Below, one piece after another: positions 6,431 through 7,921 of a DNA stretch of 7,921 nt. The stretch is from UBA10427 sp003500135 (GTDB lineage: Bacteria; Bacteroidota; Bacteroidia; Cytophagales; Cyclobacteriaceae), in assembly GCA_963966275.1 (NCBI GenBank), contig CAWZYQ010000171.1, forward strand, positions 1 through 7,921. Direction: 5' to 3'. Numbering within the stretch: position 1 is the stretch's first letter; each line of letters opens with the position of its first letter. The notes beneath the pieces were generated by a model. That model saw nothing but the letters and a program-made list of their open reading frames with translations. It was not told where the DNA came from and ran no database searches. Position numbers and translations under genes: made by a program.

Positions 6431-6970
6431 TTAATCTGGCGATAAAAAACTTTCAATTTTTTTCACTGCATGATGATAGCTGGCTTTTAGGCCGCCAACA
6501 GAACTGCCTGTTATTTTGGCAATGTCTTCATATTTCATCTCATCAAAATACTTCATATTGAATACCAGTCTTTGTTTATCAGGTAGTGTCAATAATGCTT
6601 TCTGTAATTTTAATTGAACCTCATCTCCATCAATATACGCATCGCTTTCCAGTTTTTGGCTCAGTTCTCCCGTTATATCCTGAATGGGGATGAAGAATTT
6701 TTGTCTTTTTTTACGTAAAAAGTTCAGACATTCGTTAGTAGCTATCCGGTAAACCCAGGTATACAAACCCGATTCTGCACGGAATTTGTCCAGGTTATTC
6801 CAAACTTTTACAAATACATCCTGAACCAGGTCATCGGCATCATCATGATCTATTACCATTTTACGTATATGCCAATAGATTCGCTGTTGGTATTCCCTAA
6901 CCAATAAGTTAAATCCGTAATTCCTTGATTCCGGGTTTTTAAGCTTATCGAGTATATCCTGATCGCCCAA
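6431..6970 (-). CDS. ECF-type RNA polymerase sigma factor
   Basis: A 179-residue sigma-70 family protein with only regions 2 and 4. Region 2 (about 21-88) includes DHDDADDLVQDVFVKVW (41-57) for core binding and LYTWVYRIATNECLNFLRK (69-87) for -10 recognition. Region 4 (about 117-175) includes LPDKQRLVFNMKYFDEMKYE and the helix-turn-helix YEDIAKITGSSVGGLKASYH (147-166). It directs RNA polymerase to a special promoter set, probably including its own operon. The start is TTG at 6970: an in-frame TAG lies 15 bases upstream, and the first ATG codon is at residue 38, inside region 2. Genes downstream are a probable anti-sigma factor, a Spy-like protein and an outer-membrane protein. Its regulon cannot be read from this window. 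Confidence 0.93.
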   Translation of the reverse strand: MGDQDILDKLKNPESRNYGFNLLVREYQQRIYWHIRKMVIDHDDADDLVQDVFVKVWNNLDKFRAESGLYTWVYRIATNECLNFLRKKRQKFFIPIQDITGELSQKLESDAYIDGDEVQLKLQKALLTLPDKQRLVFNMKYFDEMKYEDIAKITGSSVGGLKASYHHAVKKIESFLSPD

Positions 6971-6986
6971 CTTTTCTATTTTCTAC

Positions 6987-7020
6987 TTTGATTAAGAAAT
7001 GGTAAAAAGGTTTAATCAAA
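6987..7020. repeat. Perfect 9-bp inverted repeat upstream of the sigma gene
   Basis: TTTGATTAA at 6987-6995 is the exact reverse complement of TTAATCAAA at 7012-7020, with a 16-base spacer. It fills most of the 51-base gap between the universal stress gene and the sigma gene, 17 bases upstream of the TTG start. In the direction of transcription no T-run follows, so it does not look like a terminator. A protein-binding site or a leader hairpin are both possible. A TAAATTTG box (7017-7024) overlaps one arm and the preceding stop codon and could be a weak -7 element. Confidence 0.5.
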
Positions 7021-7021
7021 T

Positions 7022-7921
7022 TTAAATTTTTAAAAGGAGGTCCATTATTCCTTCGTTATCGCCACGACTGCGAACTATGCGAATAGGAAATTTTGTGTCT
7101 ATTTGTATCAGTTTTTCTGCTATGCTACTTAAAAATAGCGCGGTAGCGGAGCTTTTGCCCTTTGCACTAATAACAATGTAGTCAGGGCTCGTTTTAAGCG
7201 CCTCTTTATACACAATATCTATAGCATCGTCATTTTTGTCAAGTGTATACACAGTGGATACATTAACATTTTCATCAATACTCATGGTGGCCAACATTTT
7301 TCTAAATTTCTTGTCAGCGTGCGATTTCATAATCCCAGCGAATTCCTCATATGATTTACCGGTGTAGCGGTACCCTGTGGGCACACTGTAAATGACTTGG
7401 CAAATAATTTCGGCAGCTGCACCAGATCTTTTCGCAATGTCTATGGCATGGTTCAGGGCATCTTTATCATTGGGGCTGTGGTTCATTGGCACCAATATGC
7501 GATTGGCCTGAGGCTTACATCCGTCGGGAACAATGAGCAATTGACACGATGCCATCCTTGCCAGCTTCTGGGCCAGCAGGCCTCTTTCTTTTGATTGAAG
7601 GCTCTTTCCAATAATGATCAAATCGATATTATTGGCATCAAGAACTTTCAGGATATTACGGGCTATTTTCCCGGTTTTGACTATGAAGATACAGTTGGCT
7701 TTTATGTTGGGGTTCAGATTTGCTTCAACTTTTTCACGCATCAGAGTTTCCTTTTCTTCAATGGCTTTTTCCTCCAAATGCGGAAACTCCAGCTTCACTT
7801 CTTCCGGAAACTTGATGTTTCGAATTACATGTATGAAATAAATTTCTTTAATTTCGTGACGTTTGGCCTGAAAATTGGCAAATTCAATAATGGTTTCATC
7901 CATTTTTGTCATGTCCAGGCC
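7022..7921 (-). CDS. Tandem-domain universal stress protein (5' end outside the window)
   Basis: A protein with two UspA-type alpha/beta domains, each about 140 residues. The visible part has 299 codons. The first domain runs to about residue 130 (counting from the ATG at 7912), ending in IDLIIIGKSLQSKERGLLAQ and CQLLIVPDG. The second starts at ANRILVPMNHSP (136-147) and ends in PDYIVISAKGKSSATALFLS and FPIRIVRSR. The frame is open to the window edge: the codons before the ATG read Gly-Leu-Asp, which fits the first Usp strand (ILVGLD type), so the true start lies beyond 7921 and both in-window Met codons (7912, 7903) are probably internal. The ATP-binding G-2x-G-9x-G-S/T pattern is not clearly present in either domain, so nucleotide binding is uncertain. 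Tandem Usp proteins are common in Bacteroidota; the cellular role is usually stress survival. Confidence 0.88.
   Translation of the reverse strand, partial: GLDMTKMDETIIEFANFQAKRHEIKEIYFIHVIRNIKFPEEVKLEFPHLEEKAIEEKETLMREKVEANLNPNIKANCIFIVKTGKIARNILKVLDANNIDLIIIGKSLQSKERGLLAQKLARMASCQLLIVPDGCKPQANRILVPMNHSPNDKDALNHAIDIAKRSGAAAEIICQVIYSVPTGYRYTGKSYEEFAGIMKSHADKKFRKMLATMSIDENVNVSTVYTLDKNDDAIDIVYKEALKTSPDYIVISAKGKSSATALFLSSIAEKLIQIDTKFPIRIVRSRGDNEGIMDLLLKI

Noticed and set aside
7033..7040. Strong Shine-Dalgarno-like AAAGGAGG on the plus strand
   Set aside because: No start codon follows at a usable distance and it falls inside the coding region of the minus-strand universal stress gene.

Overview
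All eleven genes lie on the minus strand, so transcription runs from the right edge of the window to the left. The DNA is AT-rich. It points to a member of the Bacteroidota: there are promoter boxes of the type TAnnTTTG with few Shine-Dalgarno sequences, the proteins have family-typical sequence (XseA with RGGGASSDLDCFD, an ECF sigma factor starting in the DILDKLKNPESRNYGF style, a membrane protein with a YKVPDDYFDKLP N-terminus), and exported proteins start mature chains after 'AQ'. I would not name a genus.

Right part (7921 to 4417): the window opens inside a tandem universal stress protein whose first residues are cut off by the edge. A 51-base gap with a perfect 9-bp inverted repeat follows. 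Then comes a four-gene cassette: an ECF-type sigma factor, a single-pass membrane protein with a very acidic outer domain (probable anti-sigma factor), a small basic Spy/CpxP/CnrX-like periplasmic protein, and a predicted outer-membrane beta-barrel. The last three are tightly spaced (7-base gap, then a 4-base overlap). The layout suggests an envelope-sensing circuit in which a periplasmic helical sensor acts through the membrane protein on the sigma factor. This is the most interesting part of the window. Two of its genes, the sigma factor and the barrel, appear to start with TTG.

Middle (4353 to 1954): a good Bacteroidota-type promoter precedes xseA and xseB, the two subunits of exonuclease VII. 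A secreted protein of unknown function with a carbohydrate-binding-like N-terminal half follows 29 bases later.

Left part (1909 to 92): another clear promoter precedes smpB (tmRNA-binding protein of trans-translation). It is followed by a cytoplasmic-type SH3 + NlpC/P60 peptidase and an HNH endonuclease, each overlapping the previous gene by ATGA, so the three probably form one translationally coupled operon. The last 91 bases hold short repeats and a possible promoter for a gene beyond the left edge.

No RNA gene, insertion sequence, CRISPR array or convincing terminator was seen. No stretch over 300 bases lacks a gene. Most of the window is core housekeeping sequence. The sigma cassette is an unusual sensor arrangement worth testing, but it is built from known families.
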